In this document: positions 8,401 to 16,519 of the stretch, piece after piece
Layout of the letters: every line of letters begins with the position of its first letter
Numbering within the stretch: position 1 is the first letter of the stretch
Assembly: GCF_947499945.1 (NCBI RefSeq)
Contig: NZ_CANMQD010000003.1
Location: forward strand, 294,120 to 358,119
From: an uncultured Sulfitobacter sp.
GTDB lineage: Bacteria > Pseudomonadota > Alphaproteobacteria > Rhodobacterales > Rhodobacteraceae
Reading direction: 5' to 3'
DNA: 64,000 nt
Notes under the pieces: generated by a model
Seen by the model: only the letters and a program-made list of their open reading frames with translations
Told to the model about the DNA's origin: nothing
The model's database searches: none
Position numbers and translations under genes: made by a program

Positions 8401-9498
8401 ATGAAAAATTTGGTATGGATTGTCGTCGCGGCCGTTATCGCGGTTGGCGGATACTTGCTGTATTCTGGACGGAGCGTGCAAGACCTTGCAACAGACGTGA
8501 CCGACGCAGCCACATCTGCGGCAGATACCACAGCTGCAGTTGCAACAGATGCAGTTGATGCCGTTGCCGATACAGCAGCAGATGCAGCAGACGCGGTTGC
8601 TGATACCGCAGACGCAGTTGTCGATACAGCAGCAGAAGCTGTTGATGCAGTCGCTGAAACAGCAAACGATGCTGCAACCGCAGTGACAGATGCAGCCTCC
8701 GACGCCGCAGAAGCAACAAGCGAAGCAGCAGCAAATGCAGTTGATGCGACAACAGAAGCAGCATCTGACGCAGCAGCAGCTGTATCGGAAGCAACCTCTG
8801 GTGCTGTTGATGCGGCAACTGAAGTAGCCTCTGATGCGGCCACGGCTGTTGCAGAAACAGTTGACGCGGCAACCGACGCAGTTGCTGGTACTGCTGAAGA
8901 AGCGACTGAAACAGCTTCGGACGTAGCAGAGCAGGCGGCAGATGCGGCGGCAACAGCCGAAACCGAGGCTGCCATTGCAGAAGAAGTTGTCGCCGCAGAG
9001 GCCGCAGCGGATACAGCAGCGCAAGAAGCAGCCGAAGCATCAAGTGAGGCAGCTGAAGCTGCACAAGCAGAAGCAGAGAATGCAGCGACTGCAGCCGAAG
9101 AAGCAGCAGCGGAAGCCGTAGCACAAACCGAAGCAGAAGAAGCTGTGCGTCTGGCAGAAGAAGCAGCAGCCGCTGCAGACAGTGCCGCAACGGCCACAAC
9201 TGAGGCAGCAGCAGAAGCCGCAGCAGCAGAAGCGGAGGCGGCAGCAAACGCAGCAGAGCAGGCCGCAAGCGAAGCAGCAGAAGCTGCAACAGATGCCGCG
9301 ACTGGTTCCGGCGACACTCTGGCCGAACTGCTCACTGTGGAAGGTTTCAACTTCGAAAACGTTGCGACAGCGTTGGAAGAATCCGACCTTGGCATGGTGC
9401 AGAAAGGTCTGCTGACCAAAGGCCTTGAAGCCGCACAAAACAATCCTGAGTTGTTGTCTGCAACGCTGGAGCAGATCCGCGAAGCACTTGGTATGTAA
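8401..9498 (+). CDS. Membrane-anchored alanine-rich helical repeat protein
   Basis: No family is recognised. The 365-residue protein starts with one membrane segment or uncleaved signal (about residues 4-21, VWIVVAAVIAVGGYLLY). About 275 residues follow that are almost entirely Ala with Asp, Glu, Thr, Val and Ser, in degenerate units such as AADAVADTA and AAEAVDAVAETA. The segment should be a long acidic helix or coiled coil, reminiscent of LEA-like or apolipoprotein-like repeats. Residues about 303-365 form a separate non-repetitive C-terminal domain (LAELLTVEGFNFENVATALE, then MVQKGLLTKGLEAAQNNPE). AGGGG precedes the ATG, and the gene stands alone before a terminator. A periplasmic spacer or stress-protection role is only a guess. 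Confidence 0.85.
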   Translation: MKNLVWIVVAAVIAVGGYLLYSGRSVQDLATDVTDAATSAADTTAAVATDAVDAVADTAADAADAVADTADAVVDTAAEAVDAVAETANDAATAVTDAASDAAEATSEAAANAVDATTEAASDAAAAVSEATSGAVDAATEVASDAATAVAETVDAATDAVAGTAEEATETASDVAEQAADAAATAETEAAIAEEVVAAEAAADTAAQEAAEASSEAAEAAQAEAENAATAAEEAAAEAVAQTEAEEAVRLAEEAAAAADSAATATTEAAAEAAAAEAEAAANAAEQAASEAAEAATDAATGSGDTLAELLTVEGFNFENVATALEESDLGMVQKGLLTKGLEAAQNNPELLSATLEQIREALGM

Positions 9499-9523
9499 GC
9501 CGAAACAAAGACACAGACAGAAG

Positions 9524-9550
9524 GCCGCCCTTTCGAGGGCGGCTTTTTTT
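9524..9550 (+). terminator. Intrinsic terminator after the alanine-rich gene
   Basis: GCCGCCC / GGGCGGC stem, TTTCGA loop, then seven T. The T-run overlaps the last bases of the convergent M50-like gene. Confidence 0.9.
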
Positions 9551-10229
9551 ATTGTGCCGTGCGGAACGCAATGTTGGTGGTAGCGCCCAACACTTTGCGA
9601 AAGCACCAAATGATGACAACCAAGCTCAGGCCCAGCCAGATCGCCCCCCAAATCATCGTTGTGCCGCCAAAGGCCTCGGCCAGCATATAGGCATCTGATC
9701 GTTGCGTTGAGCGTGCAATGGTATCGTCAAAAATGTCGTACGGTACATAGATTAGACTGCTTAGCCCAATGACACGGAGAGCCATATCATTGGCAGCGTG
9801 TCCCAAATAACGGGCCATAGCCAGCAGGGCCACACCAGTCAGTGCGCAAAACGCAGCAGCAAACAGATCCCGCACATAAAGCAATGTGACCAAGAGCATG
9901 ACTGCCCCCAACAACGCCGTCACAGCGCGGTCAGCCTCGCTGCGCAAAGCGGCCAACAGCAGTCCAGTCCCAAGCACGAGCGACCCCAGATATCCCGCCG
10001 TGAGGATCGCAAACAGATTACCGCCACGGGTAATTGCAAAGCCGCCTTGTTGCAGCGAGAGCGATATCTGTTCGACCGAGCCGCCCGTAAGCCAAGCCGC
10101 AAGCGCGTGGCTCAACTCATGCAAAAACACCACGAGGATTTTTAAGGGCACCACAACGGGGGTCTGCCACAGGGCAAAGATGAGCGCGGTGAGGGCCAGC
10201 AACTGCCAATGTGATTTCAGGTATGTCAT
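9549..10229 (-). CDS. M50-family (M50B-like) membrane metallopeptidase
   Basis: The 226-residue protein has about six hydrophobic segments. Its second carries HELSH (residues 38-42), the zinc-binding HExxH of membrane-embedded metalloproteases, followed by ITRGGNLFAILTAGYLGSL. Near the C-terminus PYDIFDDTI may supply the third zinc-ligand Asp. This resembles the M50B-like group rather than RseP, since no PDZ domain is present. The substrate is unknown. It is transcribed towards the alanine-rich gene, and 71 bp with an inverted repeat separate it from fpr upstream. Confidence 0.82.
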   Translation of the reverse strand: MTYLKSHWQLLALTALIFALWQTPVVVPLKILVVFLHELSHALAAWLTGGSVEQISLSLQQGGFAITRGGNLFAILTAGYLGSLVLGTGLLLAALRSEADRAVTALLGAVMLLVTLLYVRDLFAAAFCALTGVALLAMARYLGHAANDMALRVIGLSSLIYVPYDIFDDTIARSTQRSDAYMLAEAFGGTTMIWGAIWLGLSLVVIIWCFRKVLGATTNIAFRTAQ

Positions 10230-10243
10230 AGCCCCAGAACGCC

Positions 10244-10279
10244 TGCGGGCGCTACAAATGTCAATTCACAGCGCCCGCA
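10244..10279 (-). other. Inverted repeat between fpr and the M50-like gene
   Basis: 10-bp perfect arms (TGCGGGCGCT / AGCGCCCGCA) enclose 16 nt just after the fpr stop. The stem is GC-rich but has no T-run, so it is either a weak terminator or an mRNA 3'-end stabiliser. Confidence 0.5.
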
Positions 10280-10300
10280 AGATCACGTTTCTCTAAGTGA

Positions 10301-11149
10301 TCAGCCGACAAATGCCTTTTCGATCACATAGTGTTTGGGATCGGAGTTGGCCCCTTCCTCAAGGCCAAACCCCTCAAGGATCACTTTGATGTCCGTGTTC
10401 AACCCCATAGAGCCGCAGACCATGGCGCGGTCCGTCTCGACGTTGATGCCGTCGATGCCCAGATCCGTGAAAAGTGTCCCATCCTCCAGCAAGGTGGTGA
10501 TTCTACCCATCTTTGGCGATTCTTCCCGCGTGGTGGTGGGGTAGTAGCGGATTTTGGCGAGGTGATCGGCGCCGATCAATTCCTGCATCATCTCGTCGGC
10601 TTGCAGGTCCGCGATCAGCTTGCGCGAATATTCCAGCTCTGCCACATCGCGGCAGGTATGGGTGATGATGACTTCGTCGAATTTCTCGTACGTCTCCGGT
10701 TCGCGCAGCAGCGAGGCAAAGGGCGCAAAGCCTGTGCCGGTGGCAAAGAACCAGATACGCTTGCCCGGCAGCAAGGCGTCATGGACCAGCGTGCCCACAG
10801 GCTTGGGGCGCAGGATGATCTCGTCACCCACTTTGATATGCTGAAGGCGCGAGGTGAGCGGGCCATCCTGCACCTTAATCGAATAAAATTCCAATTCCTC
10901 GTCCCACGAGGGAGAGGCGATGGAATAGGCGCGCAACAAAGGCTTGGCCTTGCCCGTGTCGGGGTTAGGCTCGCCCATCAGGCCGATCATCACAAATTCA
11001 CCCGAGCGGAAGCGCAAGCTCGCAGGTCGCGTCACCCGGAAGGAAAACAGACGGTCCGTCCAATGGGTCACGGCGGTAACAGTCTGCGCATCGGGCAGGG
11101 TGGGAACGGCTTTTGCAGTATCAAGGGTCACAGGGCTATGCTCGGTCAT
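10301..11149 (-). CDS. fpr: Ferredoxin--NADP(+) reductase
   Basis: The 282-residue flavoenzyme has an N-terminal FAD-binding barrel (RFRSGEFVMIGL, then LLRAYSIASPSW, which holds the RxYS motif) and an NADP-binding domain (FFATGTGFAPFASLLREPET, THTCRDVAELEYSRKL, CGSMGLNTD). It ends in an aromatic-free VIEKAFVG tail, as in bacterial subclass I enzymes. It moves electrons between NADPH and ferredoxin or flavodoxin. Its position just downstream of the sulfite-reductase operon in the same orientation suggests it supplies reduced ferredoxin for sulfite reduction and other redox needs; the 70-bp gap could hold its own promoter. Confidence 0.93.
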   Translation of the reverse strand: MTEHSPVTLDTAKAVPTLPDAQTVTAVTHWTDRLFSFRVTRPASLRFRSGEFVMIGLMGEPNPDTGKAKPLLRAYSIASPSWDEELEFYSIKVQDGPLTSRLQHIKVGDEIILRPKPVGTLVHDALLPGKRIWFFATGTGFAPFASLLREPETYEKFDEVIITHTCRDVAELEYSRKLIADLQADEMMQELIGADHLAKIRYYPTTTREESPKMGRITTLLEDGTLFTDLGIDGINVETDRAMVCGSMGLNTDIKVILEGFGLEEGANSDPKHYVIEKAFVG

Positions 11150-11219
11150 AATTTCTCCGCAGAGCGATGCTCCACGTTCCTTTTCTTAGATAATTCAGAG
11201 GGTCGGCGCAATGCGCAGC

Positions 11220-11621
11220 TTAGCCGCGCAGCCGTGCCTGATAGTTGTGGCCCTGCCAGTCGGCGCGGGCCTGCCATTGATCCACGGGCTGGCGTGCGGC
11301 AAGGGCATCGTCGATCTCGACCTCGTCAAACCCGCTGCGCCGCGCCATCGCGTATTGATCGGCCAGTACATGCCCCTTGGCGCGAAGGCGGCCCACGTAA
11401 CCGCGCAGCCGCAAGGCCCGCGCAATCGTAAACCCGCGCCCGTCTGCCGAGGTAGGAAAATCAATGCGGATCATCTGGAGCGAAGGCGTCAGCGCAATCG
11501 CGTCAGGCTGCGCATCAGAGGCCAGATCAAGCGCCACACAATCATTGGCGGCCCCTGTTGTGCAATACCCATTGGTCCAGTCATCCGTGTTAAAGCCACT
11601 GTCGTTCACCAATACACTCAT
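11220..11621 (-). CDS. DUF934 protein of the sulfate-assimilation operon
   Basis: The 133-residue protein shows the DUF934 pattern: IRIDFPTSADGRGFTIARAL, LRLRGYVGRLRAKGHVLADQ and a C-terminal RRSGFDEVEIDDALA. This family is regularly encoded next to cysH and sulfite reductase in proteobacteria, but its biochemical role is not established. Here it overlaps the end of cysH by 4 bp and closes the operon. No signal peptide or membrane segment is visible, so it is probably cytoplasmic. Confidence 0.88.
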   Translation of the reverse strand: MSVLVNDSGFNTDDWTNGYCTTGAANDCVALDLASDAQPDAIALTPSLQMIRIDFPTSADGRGFTIARALRLRGYVGRLRAKGHVLADQYAMARRSGFDEVEIDDALAARQPVDQWQARADWQGHNYQARLRG

Positions 11622-12340
11622 GTCGTCGCTCCAATCCGCACCATTTTACCATTTGCAAAATGGATGCCACATTCATCTTTTTCTTGATCACGCCAGCGCC
11701 CCGCACGGGGATCTTCGCCTTTCGCCACAGGTGAGGTGCAGGGCGCACATCCAATAGACGGGTAGCCCCGTGCCACCAGCGGATGGCGCGGCAGTGCATT
11801 CTCGGTCATGTAGTCCTGCACATCCGTACTAGACCAATGGGCTAGCGGGTTCACCTTGATCCGACCTGTGCGTTCCTCAATCTCAAATGCAGGAAGTTCG
11901 GATCGTTGACCCGATTGATAGCGTTTGCGTCCTGTGATCCAGCCGTCAAACCCGTCCAGTGCCTCGTTCAGCACTTGTGTTTTGCGTAGGTAGCAGCAGC
12001 CATCAGGGTCGCGCAGGTGCAGCGTATTGTCAGCATCTGCCGCCAGTGTATCCGCCCGTAGCACCCTTACCCTGTGCAGCCCGAGTGCTCTTGCGACCTC
12101 ACGCTGATAGGTCAGCGTTTCAGGAAAAAGCAACATCGTGTCGATAAATAGAACCTGAACATTGGGCCTCACTGTTGCGGCCAGATGGAGGAGCGCCACG
12201 CTCTCGGCGCCAAAGCTGGAGACAAGCGCCAGATTGGGAACAGCCTGAAACGCGTGGCGCAAGACATCGGCCGCTGCGTGATGCTTCAGTGCGGTGTTAA
12301 GCGCATCCACTTTCAGGCCAAGCGGTTCATCAAGCGGCAT
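11618..12340 (-). CDS. cysH: APS/PAPS reductase with [4Fe-4S] ligands
   Basis: The 240-residue protein has the PAPS-reductase P-loop-like SSFGAES (residues 41-47), FIDTMLLFPETL, and the C-terminal ECGIH with catalytic Cys224. Cys115, Cys116, Cys198 and Cys201 form the CC...CxxC ligands of a [4Fe-4S] cluster, which marks bacterial assimilatory APS reductases rather than cluster-free PAPS reductases. It should therefore reduce adenylyl sulfate to sulfite with thioredoxin. The start was chosen at the ATG overlapping the sulfite-reductase 3' end by 11 bp; the longer open frame upstream is antisense-like sequence inside that gene. Confidence 0.93.
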   Translation of the reverse strand: MPLDEPLGLKVDALNTALKHHAAADVLRHAFQAVPNLALVSSFGAESVALLHLAATVRPNVQVLFIDTMLLFPETLTYQREVARALGLHRVRVLRADTLAADADNTLHLRDPDGCCYLRKTQVLNEALDGFDGWITGRKRYQSGQRSELPAFEIEERTGRIKVNPLAHWSSTDVQDYMTENALPRHPLVARGYPSIGCAPCTSPVAKGEDPRAGRWRDQEKDECGIHFANGKMVRIGATT

Positions 12341-13994
12341 TTGCCTTTGCCTCCGGATAGAGCGCTGCCTTGAAGGGGGCGAGACCCAAGCGGCGATAGG
12401 TCTCGAGGAATGTTTCTTCGCGCGCGGTGCGCAGATCAAGGTATGCCATGACCAGACGCTCGATTGCGGGGATGATTTCATCTGCCGAGAAACCCGGCCC
12501 CGCACGCTCCCCGATGGCGGCATTTTCGGTACCGTCACCGCCCAGCGTGATCTGGTAGCTTTCCACCCCCGCACGGTCGAGGCCAAGGATGCCGATATGG
12601 CCCACATGGTGATGCCCGCAGGCATTTATGCAGCCCGATATTTTGATCTTGAGCGGCCCCACATCATGCTCCAGCTTGAGGTCATCAAAACGGGTGGCGA
12701 TCTCTTGCGCGATCGGGATTGAGCGGGCAGTAGCCAAGGCGCAATAATCCATACCAGGACAGGCGATGATGTCCGAGATCAGGCCGATGTTCGCAGTGCC
12801 AAGGCCCGCTTCCTTAAGCCGTGCATGAAGGGCAGGCAGATCAGCGCGGTGCACATGGGGCAGGATCACGTTCTGCTCGTGGGAAATGCGCAATTCGTTA
12901 TGGCCATACTCTGCCGCGAGATCAGCCATTTCGCGCATCTGCGCGGAGGTTGCATCGCCCGGTGTCGCGCCATGCGCCTTGAGCGAGATGGACACGATGG
13001 CATAGCCCGCCGCCGCATGATCGGTCAGGTTGGTGTCAACCCATGCGCGAAAGACAGGATCGTTTGTATACGCGCTCTCATACGCCCCCAAGGACTTGCT
13101 CACAAACGCGGGTTTGGCAAAATCCGCCTCGATCCTCGCCAGCATCTGCTGGTCGATACCAGTGAACTGGGGCCGGATGAGTTTATAGCGCGCGTCGACA
13201 CGGGCGCGAATATCCTCGATCCCGTTCTCATGCACGGTGATTTTGATCCGCGCTTTGTATTTATTATCACGGCGGCCCAGCAGGTTATAGACCGAGACAA
13301 TGGCCTCCAATGTGGGCAGCAGGTCCGCCGAGGGTACAAAGTCGTAAAGCACTTTGCCAATCATCGGCGTGCGGCCAAGGCCCCCGCCCACGATGACTTC
13401 AAATCCGCGCAGGCCGTCACGCTCTACGATTTGCAGGCCGATATCGTGCGCTTTGAGTACGGCGCGGTCATGCCGTGCACCTGAAACGGCGACTTTAAAC
13501 TTGCGCGGCAGGAACTGAAATTCAGGATGATCGGTAGACCATTGACGGATTAATTCCGCGACAGGGCGCGGATCTGCAATCTCGTCCGCCGCAGCGCCTG
13601 CGAAATGGTCGGCGGTCACGTTGCGAATGGTGTTTCCGCTCGTCTGGATCGCATGCATGTTCACTTCTGCCAGCGCATCGAGCATGTCTGGCACATCGCG
13701 CAATTCGGGCCAGTTATACTGGATATTCTGGCGCGTGGTAAAGTGGCCATAGCCTTTGTCCCATTTGTCCGCGATATCCGCCAGCTTGTGCATCTGGGCG
13801 CCGTTGAGCGTGCCATAGGGAATGGCGACACGCAGCATATAAGCGTGCAGTTGCAGATAGAGACCGTTCATCAGGCGCAGGGGCTTGAACTCGTCTTCGG
13901 TGAGGCTGCCGTCAATGCGCCGCTCCACTTGGGCGCGGAACTGTGCATTGCGTTCGGCCAGAAACTTGTCGTCGAAATCGGTATAGGCGTACAT
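12330..13994 (-). CDS. cysI: Sirohaem [4Fe-4S] nitrite/sulfite reductase
   Basis: The 554-residue enzyme has the two ferredoxin-like half domains and sirohaem domains of the NirA/CysI family. Cluster ligands are Cys412 and Cys418 (CPGMDYC) with Cys455 and Cys459 (SGCINACGHHH). Arg and Lys of HFTTRQNIQ and RKFKVAVSG belong to the sirohaem and anion site. The reaction is six-electron reduction of sulfite to sulfide; nitrite use is possible but not suggested by the operon. Reduced ferredoxin from the neighbouring fpr product is the likely donor, because no CysJ flavoprotein gene is present. Start and previous stop share one base. Confidence 0.92.
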   Translation of the reverse strand: MYAYTDFDDKFLAERNAQFRAQVERRIDGSLTEDEFKPLRLMNGLYLQLHAYMLRVAIPYGTLNGAQMHKLADIADKWDKGYGHFTTRQNIQYNWPELRDVPDMLDALAEVNMHAIQTSGNTIRNVTADHFAGAAADEIADPRPVAELIRQWSTDHPEFQFLPRKFKVAVSGARHDRAVLKAHDIGLQIVERDGLRGFEVIVGGGLGRTPMIGKVLYDFVPSADLLPTLEAIVSVYNLLGRRDNKYKARIKITVHENGIEDIRARVDARYKLIRPQFTGIDQQMLARIEADFAKPAFVSKSLGAYESAYTNDPVFRAWVDTNLTDHAAAGYAIVSISLKAHGATPGDATSAQMREMADLAAEYGHNELRISHEQNVILPHVHRADLPALHARLKEAGLGTANIGLISDIIACPGMDYCALATARSIPIAQEIATRFDDLKLEHDVGPLKIKISGCINACGHHHVGHIGILGLDRAGVESYQITLGGDGTENAAIGERAGPGFSADEIIPAIERLVMAYLDLRTAREETFLETYRRLGLAPFKAALYPEAKANAA

Positions 13995-14290
13995 CAGATG
14001 CGCTCCTGTTTGCCGTGGGAATAGTTGGATGGACCGGTGGCGCGAAATGCCTCGCGGAAATGGATTGTTTGGGTGGTGCCTTTGGCCGTCTCAACGGGGA
14101 TGAGGTAGACCCCGACGACTTCTGCGGTACGTGCTGAGGCTTCCAGCAGACGGATTTCGGCATCGGCCTCATCTGTGAGGACCTCGGCTTGCGCCAGATC
14201 GCGGACCCAAGTTAAGCCGTCGAGATAGACCACATCGCCGACCAGCAGGTCGTTTGCTGTAATCACGGATGGTTTGAAGTCTTTAGGCAT
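13994..14290 (-). CDS. DUF2849 protein of the sulfate-assimilation operon
   Basis: The 98-residue protein fits DUF2849: KPSVITANDLLVGDVVYLD at the N-terminus, an AEVLTDEADAEIRLLEAS middle and VVGVYLIPVE near the end. Family members lie between cysG and sulfite reductase in alphaproteobacteria; their function is unknown. The ATG overlaps the cysG end by 8 bp and the stop overlaps the next start by 1 bp, so it is embedded in a translationally coupled chain. The open frame continues upstream within cysG but lacks homology. Confidence 0.87.
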   Translation of the reverse strand: MPKDFKPSVITANDLLVGDVVYLDGLTWVRDLAQAEVLTDEADAEIRLLEASARTAEVVGVYLIPVETAKGTTQTIHFREAFRATGPSNYSHGKQERI

Positions 14291-15683
14291 TTGCAAATTC
14301 CTCTGAGGGGAGTGCGGGGAGAGCGGCGATAGCAGCGCGGGGTGCAAGGCCGAGGAAGGTGAGGGCAGGACCGTCGAGTTGCGCAGCATCCAGAGCGGCG
14401 GGAAGGGCGGCAAGTGTCGTCTCGATCACTCGCTGGTCGGGGCGGCTGGCGTTCTCGATCAGGGTGACTGGTGTGTGGCGATCGGCACCGTGCATCAGCA
14501 GGCGCCCTTGAATGAAACGCGCAGATTTTTTACCCATATAGATGGCAGCAACTTCGCCAGCGCGTGCCAACGTACGCCAGTCGTGATCGGCAAAGCCCTT
14601 TGTATCGTGACCTGTCAGGAACCGCACAGATGCGTTGCGCCCCCGTTTTGTCATGCTTTGCCCGATTGCGGCCACAGCGGCAGAGGCCGATGTAATACCG
14701 GGGACAATATGCCAGCCGATGTTATGATCATCTACCGCATCAATCTCTTCATCTAGACGGCCAAAGACAGTTGCATCGCCCGATTTCAGGCGTACCACCT
14801 GTGCGCCTGTTCGAGCATGCTCGACAATCAGCGCGTTGATATGCTCTTGGGGCGTGGAAGAGCCAAAACCTTCTTTTCCTACGTCAATCATCACTGCTTC
14901 CCGGCGGGCAAGCTCAAGGATTTCGGGTGTGATGAGGCGATCGTAGATTATGACATCAGCCTCGTCCAAGGCGCGACGTGCCTTTAACGTCAGTAATTCG
15001 GGATCACCCGGTCCGCCACCGACAAAGGCCACATGGCCTTCGCGGGCAGGTTTGGTCAGATGGGTTTGGAGCAGGGTTTCCAGTGCAGGAAGCACCTGTT
15101 TCTCGCCCTCCGCCACAGCCTTTGGACCAGCATCGAAATAAAAGGCCCGCCAGAAATCGCGACGCGCACGGCCAAAGGGCAGGGCGTAAGATGCAGTGCG
15201 AAAGGTCTTTCCGATGCGCGCAAGCGTGCCGAGCGATTGCGGCAAACGTTCCTCTAGATCAGCCTTTATCGCACGGGCCAGCACGGGGGCGGCCCCTTCA
15301 GTCCCGATAGCGATGGTCACGGGGGCACGGTCCACGATGGCGGGGGTGATGAAATGGCTATCATGGAGGTTATCCACGATGTTTACCAATGCGCCACAAG
15401 TCATTGCCAGATGTGCTGTTCTGGCATCCTCCTCAGCGTCCTCGGAGGCTGCATAAAACAGCTTTGCACAGAGCGCGTCACCGTAATCCATTGCACGGGT
15501 CACAAGGGTTAATTGCCCTGCGTGATGCCACTGCTCGATCTCGGGTGCAGGGTCAGCGGCAAAAACTGTGATCTTGGCGGCGGATTTCATCAGGATGCGC
15601 AACTTGGCCAATGCGGCGTCACCACCACCCGCTACAATGATGCGGGCGACCTTGGTGCTTAGGAAGATCGGGAAGTGGTCCAT
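14283..15683 (-). CDS. cysG: Sirohaem synthase (multifunctional)
   Basis: The 466-residue fusion has an N-terminal precorrin-2 dehydrogenase/ferrochelatase half (FLSTKVARIIVAGGGDAALA, then LVNIVDN) and a C-terminal uroporphyrinogen-III methyltransferase half from about residue 218 (VAFVGGGPGDPELLTLKA, VPGITSASAAVAAIG, YMGKKSA). It converts uroporphyrinogen III to sirohaem, the prosthetic group of the sulfite reductase encoded two genes downstream. It is the first gene of the operon. Its promoter region is shared with a divergent Lrp/AsnC regulator and contains paired palindromes. Confidence 0.95.
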   Translation of the reverse strand: MDHFPIFLSTKVARIIVAGGGDAALAKLRILMKSAAKITVFAADPAPEIEQWHHAGQLTLVTRAMDYGDALCAKLFYAASEDAEEDARTAHLAMTCGALVNIVDNLHDSHFITPAIVDRAPVTIAIGTEGAAPVLARAIKADLEERLPQSLGTLARIGKTFRTASYALPFGRARRDFWRAFYFDAGPKAVAEGEKQVLPALETLLQTHLTKPAREGHVAFVGGGPGDPELLTLKARRALDEADVIIYDRLITPEILELARREAVMIDVGKEGFGSSTPQEHINALIVEHARTGAQVVRLKSGDATVFGRLDEEIDAVDDHNIGWHIVPGITSASAAVAAIGQSMTKRGRNASVRFLTGHDTKGFADHDWRTLARAGEVAAIYMGKKSARFIQGRLLMHGADRHTPVTLIENASRPDQRVIETTLAALPAALDAAQLDGPALTFLGLAPRAAIAALPALPSEEFANA

Positions 15684-15717
15684 GAGGCGGTATCCTTTGC
15701 GTTACCCCTCAAGACAT

Positions 15718-15772
15718 AGAACATTGTTCTGTATATGCGCCATATGGCTGGAGACATAAGAACAAACGTTCT
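15718..15772. promoter_or_regulatory. Two palindromes in the cysG/Lrp divergent promoter
   Basis: AGAACATTGTTCT (15718-15730) is a perfect 6-1-6 palindrome. AGAACAAACGTTCT (15759-15772) repeats the AGAAC/GTTCT arms with a 4-bp spacer. Both sit in the same context (GACATA before, TATAT-like after). Their centres are about 41-42 bp apart, close to four helical turns. They are the best candidates for operators of the adjacent Lrp/AsnC-type regulator controlling itself and the cys operon. Confidence 0.6.
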
Positions 15773-15822
15773 ATATTGATTCTGGCAAGGAACAGGCAGT
15801 CCAAAGAACAAGGAGAAATGGG

Positions 15823-16284
15823 ATGAGCGTCCGGATAGACGAGATAGACAGGAAAATTCTGGCGGCATTGCAGGCAGATGCGAGCCGCTCATTAGATGAA
15901 ATTGCCCGCGAAGTTGGCTCCAGCAAGACGCCGGTATGGAACAGGATTCGCAAACTTCGCGAGGCGGGAGTGATTGGTCAGCAGACTGTGGTGCTGGATG
16001 CAGAGGCGTTGGGATTCGAGGCGTGCTTCTTTGTCCTGATCCGCACCTCGGAGCATGAGGCCGACTGGCAGGCGCGGTTCCTCAAGGCATTGCAGGACCG
16101 TCCCGAGGTACAAGAGGCGCACCGTCTGGCAGGAGACATCGACTATATCCTGAAAGTGCGGGTCGAGAATGCGCGGGCTTATGACCGCTTCTATCAGGCG
16201 CTCATTTCCGAAGTGAGGGTACATAATGTTACCGCGCTGTTGTCGATGGAGCAGATCAAGTCCACAACCATGCTCCCTCTATAG
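15823..16284 (+). CDS. Lrp/AsnC-family transcriptional regulator
   Basis: The 153-residue protein has an N-terminal winged helix-turn-helix (DEIDRKILAALQADASRSLDEIAREVGSSK split over residues 5-35, then PVWNRIRKLREAGVI). A RAM ligand-binding domain follows from about residue 65, with GDIDYILKVRVENARAYDRFY typical of the family. It lies divergent from cysG with 139 bp between. Control of the sirohaem/sulfate-reduction operon in response to a sulfur metabolite or amino acid is inferred; no CysB-type regulator is present in the window. A ribosome site (AAGGAG) is 9-10 nt before the ATG. Confidence 0.92.
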   Translation: MSVRIDEIDRKILAALQADASRSLDEIAREVGSSKTPVWNRIRKLREAGVIGQQTVVLDAEALGFEACFFVLIRTSEHEADWQARFLKALQDRPEVQEAHRLAGDIDYILKVRVENARAYDRFYQALISEVRVHNVTALLSMEQIKSTTMLPL

Positions 16285-16519
16285 GCTTTATCCAAAGGAG
16301 CGCTGACGCGCATTGCATATTTGGGGGGGATTGTTGATGGCTCGGCGATGATCTCGCAGGGCCGTCTTGGTGAGAGACTTTTTTAAAGATGCCTAGAGGG
16401 TGTTTAGGGCACTTTATGTCCTAAACGACCTGTTGCGATTTTGGGGTGTGCTGTCCACGCCTCAAGGACAAGCCGGACGATGTCCGGTCGCGTGCCGCGA
16501 TCCTTGACCCGCTGCCATC
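16285..16519. other. Convergent intergenic region with one stem-loop
   Basis: No gene is visible in these 235 bp. An inverted repeat at 16402-16426 (GTTTAGGGCA / TGTCCTAAAC, one G-U pair, 5-nt loop) could end transcription from either side, although no clear T-run follows. Confidence 0.45.

Noticed and set aside
8379-9443. Long minus-strand open frame (354 codons, Ala/Ser/Val) opposite the alanine-rich gene
   Set aside because: It is the antisense reading of GCA/GCT-rich repeats; stops are rare there by composition. The plus strand has the ribosome site, membrane anchor, non-repetitive C-domain and terminator.
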